A DNA stretch of 57,177 bases from an uncultured Chlorobiaceae bacterium (GTDB lineage: Bacteria; Bacteroidota; Chlorobiia; Chlorobiales; Chlorobiaceae). The stretch is from NCBI GenBank assembly GCA_903871235.1, contig CAIQGA010000027.1, positions 1-57,177 on the forward strand, given 5' to 3'. Below the pieces are notes generated by a model. The model did no database searches. It was not told the origin of the DNA and was given only the letters and a program-made list of their open reading frames with translations. Position numbers and translations under genes: made by a program. This document shows, piece after piece, positions 10,420 to 18,937 of this stretch (positions are counted from its first letter, which is position 1; every line of letters starts with the position of its first letter).

Positions 10420-11994
10420 TTATTTTGCGTAGGCAACCGAGCGTTTTTCGCGGATAATCGAGACTTTAATCTGTCCGGGATATTGCGCTTCGGATTCGAT
10501 TTTGTGAGCGATATCGTGGGCAAGCACATCTGCCTGTGAGTCGCTGACATTATCGCCCTCAACAATGACCCTGATCTCCCTTCCTGCCTGCAATGCGTAG
10601 GTTTTCAGAACTCCAGGAAATCCTTTGGCGATCTCTTCAAGACTCTCAAGACGCTTCACATTACCATCAGCCGTAACAGCACCACGCGCACCAGGCCGCG
10701 AAAGTGAGATAGTATTGGCTGCATCAACAAGATCGGCCAGTGGAGACTCTTTGTTGACATCACCATGATGGGCGGCAATGGCATTAAGTACCACCGGAGA
10801 TTCATTGAACTTTTTGATAAAATTCATGCCGGTGATTGCATGAGATTCGTCACTTTCGGGCAGTACAAGGCCGATATCGTGCAAAAGACCGGCACGCTTG
10901 GCAAGCCGTGTATCGAGTTTGAGCTCGGCAGCCATAAGACCGGCGAGCATGGCAACCTCACGACTGTGCTGCAAAAGGTTCTGACCGTAGACCGTGTGAT
11001 ATTTCATCTTGCCGATAAGCGAGACGATTTCGGCAGGCATATCCGAAATCTGCAACGATGAGAGCGCCTCTTCACCAGCACTGATAATGACATCGTCAAT
11101 CTCTTTTTTCGCATCTTCGTAGGCTTTTTCAATCGCCACGGGGTGAATGATGCCGTCAACAAGAAGTTTCTGAAGTGTCAGCTTGGCAAGCTCGCGGCGC
11201 AGGGGGTCAAAACAGGAGAGAATGACCACCTCTGGAGTATCATCAACAATGATATCGACTCCGGTTGCATTTTCAAAAGCCTTGATATTGCGACCTTCGC
11301 GGCCAATAATACGCCCCTTGAGTTCATCGCTCTGAATGTGAACAACGGAGAGGGCATTTTCGGTAGCCTGCTCAAAAGAGATGCGCTGAATGGCGGTCAA
11401 AAGCGTTTTTTCCGCCAGGCGTCCCGCTTTTTGCTCAGCCTCTTCATGAATCTGGTGAATGGTTTCAGTCGCCTCCTTCTTGGCCTCCGCCACCATATTG
11501 TCAATCAGCATCTGGCGTGCCTCTTCAGCCTGAAGATTGCTGATACTCTCAAGGCGCTGGTTCTGCTCAACAATAACCCGCTCAAGCTCCTGCGAACGCA
11601 GGGTAACCGATTCCGTGGTCAGCTCAATCTCCTTGCGCTGATCCTGAAGTTTCCGTTCAATATCCTTTACATCCTGGCTCTGTTTTTTCAATTGAGCCTC
11701 CTTCTGCTGTGTCTGCTTCTGCAACTGGGTGTACTTGTTGTTTTTGATCACAACTTCCTGATCAAACTCCCGGCGCTTCTTTTTCCACTCCTGGTTTACT
11801 TCACTGACCTTGAGCTCTTTGTACTCATTGGCCTCTTTCTGAGCCTCCTGTACAATCTGCACCGCACGCTCTTCGGCTTCAAGTACCTTGGTCGTTCCGA
11901 TCCGTTCAAGAAAATAACGTCCAACCAAAAAACCCGCTGCAAAAAAAATAACTGACGCAAAAACAATTAAAAACAGGTTTATAACTATACCCAT
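10420..11994 (-). CDS. rny: Ribonuclease Y
   Basis: Membrane-anchored endoribonuclease that starts mRNA decay, about 524 residues. The start at 11994 is preferred because GGAGGT (12001-12006) sits at Shine-Dalgarno distance; an ATG at 12018 has no such site. Order of parts: an N-terminal membrane span (GIVINLFLIVFASVIFFAAGFLVG), a long coiled coil rich in K, E and Q (about 35-200), a KH domain with GRIIGREGRNIKAFE (near 225), and an HD hydrolase domain with HSREVAMLAG and LLHDIG (near 345-375). It is the last gene of the minus-strand group that includes zapA and the 6S-like RNA. Confidence 0.95.
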   Translation of the reverse strand: MGIVINLFLIVFASVIFFAAGFLVGRYFLERIGTTKVLEAEERAVQIVQEAQKEANEYKELKVSEVNQEWKKKRREFDQEVVIKNNKYTQLQKQTQQKEAQLKKQSQDVKDIERKLQDQRKEIELTTESVTLRSQELERVIVEQNQRLESISNLQAEEARQMLIDNMVAEAKKEATETIHQIHEEAEQKAGRLAEKTLLTAIQRISFEQATENALSVVHIQSDELKGRIIGREGRNIKAFENATGVDIIVDDTPEVVILSCFDPLRRELAKLTLQKLLVDGIIHPVAIEKAYEDAKKEIDDVIISAGEEALSSLQISDMPAEIVSLIGKMKYHTVYGQNLLQHSREVAMLAGLMAAELKLDTRLAKRAGLLHDIGLVLPESDESHAITGMNFIKKFNESPVVLNAIAAHHGDVNKESPLADLVDAANTISLSRPGARGAVTADGNVKRLESLEEIAKGFPGVLKTYALQAGREIRVIVEGDNVSDSQADVLAHDIAHKIESEAQYPGQIKVSIIREKRSVAYAK

Positions 11995-12049
11995 TAAACT
12001 ACCTCCATTTTCATGCACTCATACTCAAGGATGAGGCACTGTTTTAAAC

Positions 12050-12283
12050 AAAAAAACCGCACCACGACTGAAGTGCGTAAGATTCAAGAACCCGTGTTAC
12101 ACGGTGGGCGTCTCCTTCAGATTTTTTGCTTCCAATGGAACAATGCTTCCACTGTTCCTGAAAAGAGCTGGCCAAGTAACTGCCAGAATATTCAGTAAGG
12201 CCTGCAATCAAAAAGAAGAGTTCGACTCCCTGTTTTTTGATGTTAGTTCTTTTACTTACAATCACCCCAACCAACTGGTGCGG
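12050..12283 (-). ncRNA. ssrS: 6S RNA-like RNA gene
   Basis: The 230-base gap between zapA and rny is closed by a 7-bp helix on the minus strand: CCGCACC at the 5' end pairs with GGTGCGG at the 3' end, which runs straight into seven T. Inside lie further long imperfect helices, such as GGAACAGTGGAAG opposite a related strand and CACCGTG/CACGGG. The position directly after zapA, the size and the rod-like folding fit 6S RNA, the regulator that binds sigma-70 RNA polymerase. An open frame through this stretch (12044-12301) has no family resemblance and is taken as a shadow. No covariance search was possible. Confidence 0.65.
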
Positions 12284-12310
12284 ATATTTCTTCTCTGTCA
12301 ATGTAACGGT

Positions 12311-12574
12311 TTATTGCAAATTTTGCCCAATAAAAACATTCATTCGGGCCATATTCTGCTTCAACAACACTATTTCCTCTTCAAGCTCAACCTTCTTTTC
12401 AGCAAAGGAAATTGCGGCAAGGACTGCCAGTTTGACCGCTTCAAATGTCGGAGCCTGTTCAGCAAAAAGCCGCATAGCCCCATCAACATCACGGGCCGCC
12501 TTTTCGGTCAAATCCCGCCGCTCGACCCTTAAGGGATAGCTGTAACCATAAACATTGACATCAATTTTTTCCAT
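12311..12574 (-). CDS. zapA: Cell division protein ZapA
   Basis: FtsZ-ring-associated protein that bundles FtsZ filaments, 87 residues. It begins with the ZapA-type strand MEKIDVNVYGYSYPLRV and continues with the helix RDLTEKAARDVDGAMRLFAEQAP. The C-terminal coiled coil is ISFAEKKVELEEEIVLLKQNMARM, which mediates the tetramer. The downstream 6S-like RNA is a common neighbour of zapA. Its upstream neighbour is a short coiled-coil protein, and both lie after pheT on the same strand. Confidence 0.85.
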   Translation of the reverse strand: MEKIDVNVYGYSYPLRVERRDLTEKAARDVDGAMRLFAEQAPTFEAVKLAVLAAISFAEKKVELEEEIVLLKQNMARMNVFIGQNLQ

Positions 12575-12581
12575 TGTACTA

Positions 12582-12887
12582 CTACAAGGTCTGATTGTTT
12601 CTGAGTTCCATCTCTATTTTCTGCAAAATCAGAACCAGCTTCTGTTTTACCTGCACTTTTTCCGCATAGTCAAGCGCCCCTATGGGAGTGCCTGCGGCAT
12701 CTACTGCGGTTGAACCGACTGTTCCGGGCAACTTGTAATTCCTCAGAATATTCTGCAGACTTGAGAGTTCAGATCGCAACACATCATTCTCTTTCCGGCA
12801 TTCATGCAACCGGGCAACAAGGAGTTCAATATTGGTCTCAAGGATGTTGAATTCACCCTTACTATTTTGCCCATCAGAATTTTGCAT
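12582..12887 (-). CDS. Small coiled-coil protein upstream of zapA (ZapB-like in shape)
   Basis: A 101-residue protein with a predicted coiled coil in the first half (NIELLVARLHECRKENDVLRSE, then LSSLQNILRNY), a flexible middle (GTVGSTAVDAAGTPIG) and a C-terminal helix (VKQKLVLILQKIEMELRN). It lies 13 bases after pheT and 7 bases before zapA, so it is very probably co-transcribed and may work in cell division. The division role is inference from position and shape; no family was recognised with certainty. Confidence 0.65.
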   Translation of the reverse strand: MQNSDGQNSKGEFNILETNIELLVARLHECRKENDVLRSELSSLQNILRNYKLPGTVGSTAVDAAGTPIGALDYAEKVQVKQKLVLILQKIEMELRNNQTL

Positions 12888-12900
12888 AGAACAAAGAGAA

Positions 12901-15318
12901 TCAGACTTGTCGAATTACCGCACCAAGCTTACTCTCGGCATTGCTGCCGACTTTCAAAAGAATATCGCTGATTCTTTCATCCTGTAATGTCCCCTTGTAA
13001 TCAGCAATTTCGAGAGAGAGTGCTACACTACGCTCTCCCCCATCCCCCTCGGGGCGCTCAAAAAGATCAAAAACAGAGACGCTCCTGACAAAAGGGTCAC
13101 TTGAGCGCACAAGCTCAACAAGTGACTGAACCGAAACATCCGGCGGCAGAACAAGCGATATATCCCTCTGGACAACTGGAAATCTGGACGGCGGCTCATA
13201 GGTTACGGTTGGATTGAAACAGCTTTCGAGCACTGCTGCATCAATTTCCGCAATATAAACATCCTGCCAAATATCAAATTTACCCAAGAGGTCTGAGCAA
13301 AGCTGCTGAACAACACCGAGCCTGTTCGAGCAACTCTTTCCCTTTTCTGTCAACGTCACATCAATGCTGACACTGCCCTCATTATAAATATTCACCGCTG
13401 ATTTATCAAGCAAATTCAGCTTCTCCAACAGCATCTCAACGGCGCCCACAAGATCGTAAAAATCAACCTTTTCTGTCGACTGATTCCATATTCTCGGAAA
13501 ACGGCTCCCCGTCATGGCAATCACAAGAGATTCCTGCTCCCTGTAAGCACCAAGTAACGACTCCCCGGAGCGCTCACCATCATCAGCGAGCATACGAAAT
13601 CCCCTTGCAACTTCAAAAAGCCGTAAATCCTTGCTCCCGTGCCTGATATTATGGCTGATCACCTTGAGAAATCCGGGTATCAGCCCTGGACGGAGCACCT
13701 CAAGCCCTTCGCTGATCGGGTTAAGCACTCCAACAAGCCCTTCGCTGAACAATCCAGCCTCCTCTCTTTTCATGAGCGGATTGGTGAGAATTTCGCGAAA
13801 ATTCAAGCCAACCATCAACGAGCGGAGAAAATCGGGGAAAAACTCCGGAACGTTACGTGACTGCGGATAGATGGTCGCCATCTGGGCTGAGGGCTGAATA
13901 TTGTCGTAGCCGTAAAGGCGGGCAATCTCCTCGACAAGATCAATCTCGCCTGTAACATCAACCCGGAAGGATGGGACATCAAAGGTAATAGAGTCTCCAA
14001 CCGTTTCTACCGCAGAAAATCCAATCCCTTCGAGCATATCCACCATTTCAGAGGCGGCTATCGAACTGCCAAGCAGCGCATTGGCCCTCTCTGGCCGCAA
14101 AATAACCTGAAACAACTTTTCCGCTGAAGAACCATACTCCTGAGCCTCTTCAACACGTCCACCTGCGAGTTCCAGAATCAGGGCTACGGCACACTCGGCC
14201 GAGCGCCTGACATTGCGAGGGTCTATACCCCGCTCAAAACGGTACGATGAGTCGGAGGAGAGCGCTAATTTTTTTGCTGTTCTTCTTACAACCGAAGGAT
14301 TAAAGTATGCTGATTCAAGCAGGATATCCGTTGTAGCTTCACTGACGGCTGAATGCAATCCACCCATGATTCCGGCAATTGCGGCAACGGCTCCATCACC
14401 ATCACAAATTGCCGTCATTCCGGGGGATACCGCATAGACAACAGTATTCAAGGCAAGAAACTCGGCCTGACGGTCATTTCTGACCACGACCCGTCCACCG
14501 GCAAGCTTGCCAAGATCGAAGGCGTGAAGGGGTTGACCAAGCCCATGCAAAATATAATTGGTGATATCGACGACGTTATTCTTCGGCCTCAACCCGATGC
14601 TTTCGAGCTTTCGCTGTAGCCACGCGGGAGATTCAGCCACCTTTACACCCCGTATGACCACACCTGTATAGGAGGGGCATCCGGCAGCATCCATGACATC
14701 AACCAGTGTGCCGGTTTTTGCAAAAGGCACAGCGCTCCGGGCGGGATAGTGCAACTCTTCGCCGCCCGCAAGTTCCCTTGCAACACCAAGGTGGGAGAGG
14801 ACATCGGGACGGTTTGGAGTGACGGCAATATCGAGGACAACATCGCCATCGAGGTATCGGGCGACAGGCAGGCCAAGCTTGCAGGAGGCATCAAGCTCCA
14901 TGACGCCGGAATGGTCCAGAGAGAGCCCAAGCTCATCAGCGGCACAAATCATGCCGAAAGAGCGCTCACCGCGTATTTTTGAAGCTTTGATGGTAAAGGT
15001 TTGACCGTCGGAGGCCGTAAGCCTGGCTTTCTCAGTTGCAACAGGCACAACCATCCCCGCTTTAACATTCGGCGCACCGCAAACAATCTGAAGGGGCTCT
15101 TCACGACCAACATCAACCCGGCAAATCGTCAACCGCTCAGCATTTGGATGCACCAGAACCTCAACAATTCGCCCGACAACAACAAGATCGTCAGGGAGAG
15201 CGCGCTCTTGAACCTCCTCCACTTCAAAACCGAGAAAGGTGAGTTTTTCAACAAGCGACAGCGTATCGGAAGAAAAAGAGGGGAGAAAATCTTTGAGCCA
15301 ACTGACAGATAGTTTCAT
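12901..15318 (-). CDS. pheT: Phenylalanine-tRNA ligase beta subunit
   Basis: Large subunit of the heterotetrameric PheRS, about 805 residues. The true start is the ATG at 15318 (MKLSVSWLKDFLP, the family N-terminus). The open frame runs on to 15543, but that stretch lies in tRNA genes. Domains in order: EMAP-type tRNA-binding domain (about 40-150, with VHPNAERLTICRVDVG), B3/B4 editing domain (about 215-390), B5 domain (about 405-475), catalytic-like core, and C-terminal FDX-ACB anticodon-binding domain (FPVVQRDISLVLP near 720). pheS is not in this window. A terminator lies 29 bases upstream of the start. Confidence 0.95.
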   Translation of the reverse strand: MKLSVSWLKDFLPSFSSDTLSLVEKLTFLGFEVEEVQERALPDDLVVVGRIVEVLVHPNAERLTICRVDVGREEPLQIVCGAPNVKAGMVVPVATEKARLTASDGQTFTIKASKIRGERSFGMICAADELGLSLDHSGVMELDASCKLGLPVARYLDGDVVLDIAVTPNRPDVLSHLGVARELAGGEELHYPARSAVPFAKTGTLVDVMDAAGCPSYTGVVIRGVKVAESPAWLQRKLESIGLRPKNNVVDITNYILHGLGQPLHAFDLGKLAGGRVVVRNDRQAEFLALNTVVYAVSPGMTAICDGDGAVAAIAGIMGGLHSAVSEATTDILLESAYFNPSVVRRTAKKLALSSDSSYRFERGIDPRNVRRSAECAVALILELAGGRVEEAQEYGSSAEKLFQVILRPERANALLGSSIAASEMVDMLEGIGFSAVETVGDSITFDVPSFRVDVTGEIDLVEEIARLYGYDNIQPSAQMATIYPQSRNVPEFFPDFLRSLMVGLNFREILTNPLMKREEAGLFSEGLVGVLNPISEGLEVLRPGLIPGFLKVISHNIRHGSKDLRLFEVARGFRMLADDGERSGESLLGAYREQESLVIAMTGSRFPRIWNQSTEKVDFYDLVGAVEMLLEKLNLLDKSAVNIYNEGSVSIDVTLTEKGKSCSNRLGVVQQLCSDLLGKFDIWQDVYIAEIDAAVLESCFNPTVTYEPPSRFPVVQRDISLVLPPDVSVQSLVELVRSSDPFVRSVSVFDLFERPEGDGGERSVALSLEIADYKGTLQDERISDILLKVGSNAESKLGAVIRQV

Positions 15319-15346
15319 AAGGAGAAGGGAATCTGCTTGGATGAAT

Positions 15347-15384
15347 AAAAAAAAAGCCCTGCACAGGAAATGAACAGAGCTTTG
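15347..15384 (-). terminator. Terminator between the tRNA cluster and pheT
   Basis: On the minus strand AAGCTCTG pairs with CAGGGCTT (one G-T pair) across a 13-base loop and runs into nine T. It ends the tRNA cluster, but only 29 bases remain before the pheT start codon. Confidence 0.75.
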
Positions 15385-15389
15385 AAGTG

Positions 15390-15461
15390 TGACCCCAACG
15401 GGATTCGAACCCGTGCTACCACCTTGAAAGGGTGATGACCTAACCACTAGTCGATGGGGCC
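15390..15461 (-). tRNA. tRNA-Glu (anticodon TTC)
   Basis: Acceptor GGCCCCA/TGGGGTC, anticodon stem TCACC/GGTGG with loop CTTTCAA, and T arm with GGTTCGAATCC. CCA is not encoded. Last of four tRNA genes in the cluster. Confidence 0.95.
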
Positions 15462-15469
15462 TTACGATG

Positions 15470-15544
15470 GGTGAATGAGGGGGCTCGAACCCCCGACCTC
15501 CAGGGCCACAACCTGGCGCTCTAACCAACTGAGCTACAATCACC
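15470..15544 (-). tRNA. tRNA-His (anticodon GTG)
   Basis: Anticodon stem CCAGG/CCTGG with loop TTGTGGC; T arm GGGGG-TTCGAGC-CCCCT. The extra 5' G opposite C73 that marks tRNA-His is present. One T-T mismatch is seen in the acceptor stem. Confidence 0.93.
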
Positions 15545-15574
15545 GTCTAAAAAAACATACGGACTTTTACCTTG

Positions 15575-15647
<73 letters not shown>

Positions 15648-15672
15648 AGCTCCAATCGTCAGAACCTTTACC

Positions 15673-15748
15673 TGGTCGGGGTGCCGAGACTCGAACTCGG
15701 GGCCTCCTGCTCCCAAAGCAGGCACGCTACCAACTGCGCCACACCCCG
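15673..15748 (-). tRNA. tRNA-Pro (anticodon TGG)
   Basis: Acceptor CGGGGTG/CACCCCG, anticodon stem CCTGC/GCAGG with loop TTTGGGA, and an encoded CCA. First tRNA of the cluster in the direction of transcription. Confidence 0.95.
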
Positions 15749-15812
15749 TTCTTTAACGGAAGGCCCAATATAGCACAAGAACATTGATAACAAAAAAATA
15801 TTTCAAGGATTT

Positions 15813-16217
15813 TTAAATATTATTCATAAAAAAATCGGCAACAATCTGCTTCAACTCTTCATGACGAAGCATCTCAAAAGCTTCGGAGGGCGTCACAAGT
15901 TTTCGCTGACGGTCGTGCATCTCATCCCACTCATCAAGCATGGTCTCGATGAAAAGCGGATAGACCTGAACCGAAAAGAGCTTCCCGAACTTGCTGTACC
16001 GGTAGTTCCCCGCCGCTTTGTGATGAACAACCCCAATCAGGCCAGCCTCCTCATAAGCCTCCTTCGCGGCTGATTCCGCTGGAGAGAGCCCTTTTTCAAC
16101 ATATCCCTTGGGAATGATCCACCGATCCGATTTTCGGGAGGTAATAAGCACCAGCCGATCGTCGAGAACCGGAATTACCCCGGACTGCCTGAAAACCTCC
16201 TTAAACCTCCCTGCCAT
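15813..16217 (-). CDS. Nudix hydrolase
   Basis: Hydrolase of 134 residues for nucleoside diphosphates linked to another group. The Nudix box is seen as GYVEKGLSPAESAAKEAYEEAG (residues near 40-62), with K in place of the usual R before the EExG core. The neighbouring LVLITSRKSDRWIIPKG is the expected strand, and the short single-domain layout resembles diphosphoinositol polyphosphate or diadenosine polyphosphate hydrolases. The substrate is not known. It lies upstream of the tRNA cluster on the same strand, separated by 65 bases. Confidence 0.85.
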   Translation of the reverse strand: MAGRFKEVFRQSGVIPVLDDRLVLITSRKSDRWIIPKGYVEKGLSPAESAAKEAYEEAGLIGVVHHKAAGNYRYSKFGKLFSVQVYPLFIETMLDEWDEMHDRQRKLVTPSEAFEMLRHEELKQIVADFFMNNI

Positions 16218-16441
16218 AGCACACTTGTTATATTGTTCCTGGTACTTCTTCTGCTATCCGCAACCGCAGACTGCGCGCCACAAGGGCAAAATAATCATTG
16301 CCAAACCCTAAAATACAACTGATTTCTCTATTTAACAGCTCCTTACCGATAATTGGTGTATTTAATTTTATAATGCTTTTTTGTAACATAGAGGACGCTG
16401 AATTGGGTGTCTGATTTTACAACCAAAACCATTGAGAAAAG

Positions 16442-17419
16442 ATGAAAGCAATTATTCCTGTTGCCGGTGTCGGCACCCGCTTACGCCCACACACCTTCTC
16501 TCATCCCAAGGTGTTGCTCAACGTGGCCGGAAAACCCATTATCGGCCATATCATGGACAAGCTTATCGACGCCGGAATTGACGAGGCCATCGTCATTGTC
16601 GGCTATCTGGGGAACATGATTGAAGAGTGGCTGGTAAAGCATTACAACATCAAATTCACCTTTGTTACCCAGACCGAGATTCTCGGACTTGCCCATGCTG
16701 TCTGGATGTGCAAGCCCTACGTTATCGACGATGAACCGTTGTTCATCATTCTCGGCGACACCATTTTTGATGTTGATCTTCAGCCAGTGCTGAAAAGCGG
16801 CCACTCCACCCTTGGCGTCAAAGAGGTTGAAGACCCAAGGCGGTTCGGTGTTGCCGTAACCGATGGAAACGAGATTCTCAAGCTGGTGGAAAAGCCCGAC
16901 ACTCCCATCAGCAACCTTGCCATTGTCGGCCTCTATTTTCTGCAGCAGGCCAGCTCGCTCTTTGCAAGTCTCGACTACCTCATCGCCAACAAAATCAAAA
17001 CAAAGGGCGAATACCAGCTCACCGATGCCCTGCAGTTCATGATTGAAGGGGGCGAAAAATTCACGACATTCCCTGTTAACGGCTGGTATGACTGCGGCAA
17101 GCCCGAAACACTGCTCTCTACCAATGAGATTCTTCTCAAAAACAACGTATCCATAAAAGTCTATCCCGGCTGCATCATCAACGATCCGGTCTTTATCGCC
17201 GATAGCGCTATTGTTGAAAATGCCATCATCGGCCCCTATACCACCATAGGCGAGCAGGCTGTTATTACCAACACCATTATCAGAAACTCCATTATCGGCA
17301 ATGAGGCGCGGGTCGGCAATATCATGCTCGATAATTCAATCGTCGGGAACAATGCCTTCATTACCGGAAGCTCCCAGGAGATCAATATTGGTGATTACTC
17401 TGAAATACGGGTAAGGTAA
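16442..17419 (+). CDS. Sugar-phosphate nucleotidyltransferase with C-terminal beta-helix
   Basis: Enzyme that activates a sugar 1-phosphate with an NTP, 325 residues. The N-terminal signature is MKAIIPVAGVGTRLRPHT followed by HPKVLLNVAGKPI, the nucleotide-binding loop and lysine. FIILGDTIFD contains the metal-binding aspartate, LVEKPDTPISN the second motif, and GWYDCGKPETLL the end of the catalytic domain. The last 80 residues are hexapeptide repeats (left-handed beta-helix: IVENAIIGPYTTIGEQAVI). This resembles glucose-1-phosphate thymidylyl- or mannose-1-phosphate guanylyltransferases; the substrate is not decided. It stands alone just before the metK promoter. Confidence 0.85.
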   Translation: MKAIIPVAGVGTRLRPHTFSHPKVLLNVAGKPIIGHIMDKLIDAGIDEAIVIVGYLGNMIEEWLVKHYNIKFTFVTQTEILGLAHAVWMCKPYVIDDEPLFIILGDTIFDVDLQPVLKSGHSTLGVKEVEDPRRFGVAVTDGNEILKLVEKPDTPISNLAIVGLYFLQQASSLFASLDYLIANKIKTKGEYQLTDALQFMIEGGEKFTTFPVNGWYDCGKPETLLSTNEILLKNNVSIKVYPGCIINDPVFIADSAIVENAIIGPYTTIGEQAVITNTIIRNSIIGNEARVGNIMLDNSIVGNNAFITGSSQEINIGDYSEIRVR

Positions 17420-17430
17420 GCAAGAGATTT

Positions 17431-17463
17431 TTTGCATAGAAGAGAACGAATGGTTACATTTTG
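17431..17463 (+). promoter_or_regulatory. Bacteroidetes/Chlorobi-type promoter of the metK-ahcY operon
   Basis: TTTG at 17431-17434 and TACATTTTG at 17455-17463 are spaced by 20 bases. This matches the TTTG / TAnnTTTG promoter known in Bacteroidetes and Chlorobi, upstream of the metK leader RNA. Confidence 0.6.
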
Positions 17464-17469
17464 ACTTTA

Positions 17470-17600
17470 TTTTTCATCGGCATCCCCATTACCTATGGAC
17501 ACGGTGTCGCAAGCTCCCTGAATGTTTTTTTTCTGGGAGCTTGCCGGAAGTTTTTCCGTGTCCCGGGTCATCTCTTTGTGACATCATCTCACGAAAAAAA
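17470..17600 (+). promoter_or_regulatory. SAM-Chlorobi RNA (putative SAM-linked leader of metK-ahcY)
   Basis: The leader forms a nested structure: outer stem GGACACGG (17497-17504) with CCGTGTCC (17556-17563) and inner 10-bp stem GCAAGCTCCC (17509-17518) with GGGAGCTTGC (17535-17544). The published SAM-Chlorobi motif is known only from Chlorobi, always in the leader of operons with metK and ahcY and behind a Bacteroidetes/Chlorobi-type promoter. All of that fits here. I matched position, promoter and stems, not the base-by-base consensus. SAM-I and SAM-II core sequences are absent. Confidence 0.7.
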
Positions 17601-17687
17601 AACTTCCCATTGTTTGGCTTTTTTTGTTCTTGCTTTCACTTTTTTTTGTTGTTGCTCTCATTCGTTTAACCAAAACCTTATCAGAAC

Positions 17688-18902
17688 ATGTCACAAACAA
17701 GGTATTTCTTTACCTCAGAATCCGTTTCAGAAGGACACCCGGACAAGGTTGCCGATCAGATTTCCGATGCCGTACTTGATGATTTTCTTCGCCAGGACTC
17801 GAGCTCACGCGTTGCCTGTGAAACGTTTGTTACAACCGGCCAGGTAATTGTCGGTGGCGAAGTCACGACCAAAGGAATTGTTGATATCCAGAAAATAGCT
17901 CGCAAGGTTGTCAGCGAAATTGGCTACACCAAGGGCGAATACATGTTTGAAGCCAACTCATGCGGCGTGCTTTCAGCGCTTCACAGCCAGTCACCTGATA
18001 TCAACCGTGGTGTTGACCGTAAAGAAGAGATTGCTGACGAGTTTGACCGTGTAGGAGCCGGCGATCAGGGAATGATGTTCGGTTATGCATGCACAGAAAC
18101 CCCCGAGCTGATGCCAGCCGCAATCCAGTTTGCCCAGCAGTTGGTCAAGAAACTTGCTGAAATCCGCAAAGAAGGCAAAATCATGACCTACCTCCGTCCT
18201 GATGCAAAAAGCCAGGTGACCCTTGAATATGAAAATGAGAAAGTCGTCCGTGTTGACGCTGTTGTTGTTTCAACCCAGCATGATCCAGAACCGGAAGATG
18301 TGAGCGAAGCTGCATGGCAGGAAGTTATCAAGCATGACATTATTGAGCATGTCGTCAAAGTTGTCATTCCCGCCAATCTGATTGACGAAAATACCAAGTT
18401 TCACATCAACCCAACCGGACGCTTTGTTATCGGTGGACCACACGGCGATACCGGCCTGACCGGACGCAAGATCATTGTTGATACTTACGGCGGTGCAGCT
18501 CCCCACGGCGGTGGTGCATTCAGCGGCAAAGACCCTTCCAAGGTTGACCGCAGTGCAGCATACGCAGCACGTCACGTTGCAAAGAACATTGTCGCAGCAG
18601 GCTTGGCCGACAAATGCACCGTGCAGGTCTCGTACGCCATCGGTGTTGCACGTCCGGTGTCGATCTATATCAACACGCACGACACGGCAAAACATGGCCT
18701 CAACGATGCCCAGATCCAGGAAAAAGCTGAAGTGATCTTCGATCTTCGTCCAGCAGCCATCATCAAACGCTTCAGCCTCGACAAACCACAGGGATGGAGC
18801 TACCAGCAGACCGCAGCATACGGCCATTTCGGTCGTGATATCTTCCCTTGGGAAAAAACTGAAGAGGTTGCAGAGCTGAAAAAAGCCCTCAATCTTGCCT
18901 GA
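17688..18902 (+). CDS. metK: S-adenosylmethionine synthase
   Basis: Makes SAM from methionine and ATP, 404 residues. The N-terminus [24 protein letters not shown] carries the ATP-binding histidine and magnesium aspartate. [12 protein letters not shown] and the P-loop-like [19 protein letters not shown] are complete. The C-terminus ends [17 protein letters not shown]. ahcY follows after 35 bases on the same strand, pairing SAM production with removal of the SAH product. The leader RNA upstream probably controls both genes. Confidence 0.97.
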   Translation: MSQTRYFFTSESVSEGHPDKVADQISDAVLDDFLRQDSSSRVACETFVTTGQVIVGGEVTTKGIVDIQKIARKVVSEIGYTKGEYMFEANSCGVLSALHSQSPDINRGVDRKEEIADEFDRVGAGDQGMMFGYACTETPELMPAAIQFAQQLVKKLAEIRKEGKIMTYLRPDAKSQVTLEYENEKVVRVDAVVVSTQHDPEPEDVSEAAWQEVIKHDIIEHVVKVVIPANLIDENTKFHINPTGRFVIGGPHGDTGLTGRKIIVDTYGGAAPHGGGAFSGKDPSKVDRSAAYAARHVAKNIVAAGLADKCTVQVSYAIGVARPVSIYINTHDTAKHGLNDAQIQEKAEVIFDLRPAAIIKRFSLDKPQGWSYQQTAAYGHFGRDIFPWEKTEEVAELKKALNLA

Positions 18903-18937
18903 GAAAATCGCAACACACATAAAAATTAGATGACACT

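Noticed and set aside
11143-11955. 270-codon frame antisense to rny
   Set aside because: Caused by the biased codons of the RNase Y coiled coil; leucine/phenylalanine-rich with no motif.
12044-12301. 85-codon minus-strand frame between zapA and rny
   Set aside because: It runs through a strongly base-paired stretch that ends in a terminator and shows no protein family; read as the 6S-like RNA.
17461-17847. 128-codon frame covering the metK leader
   Set aside because: It overlaps the true metK start in another frame and crosses the structured leader RNA.
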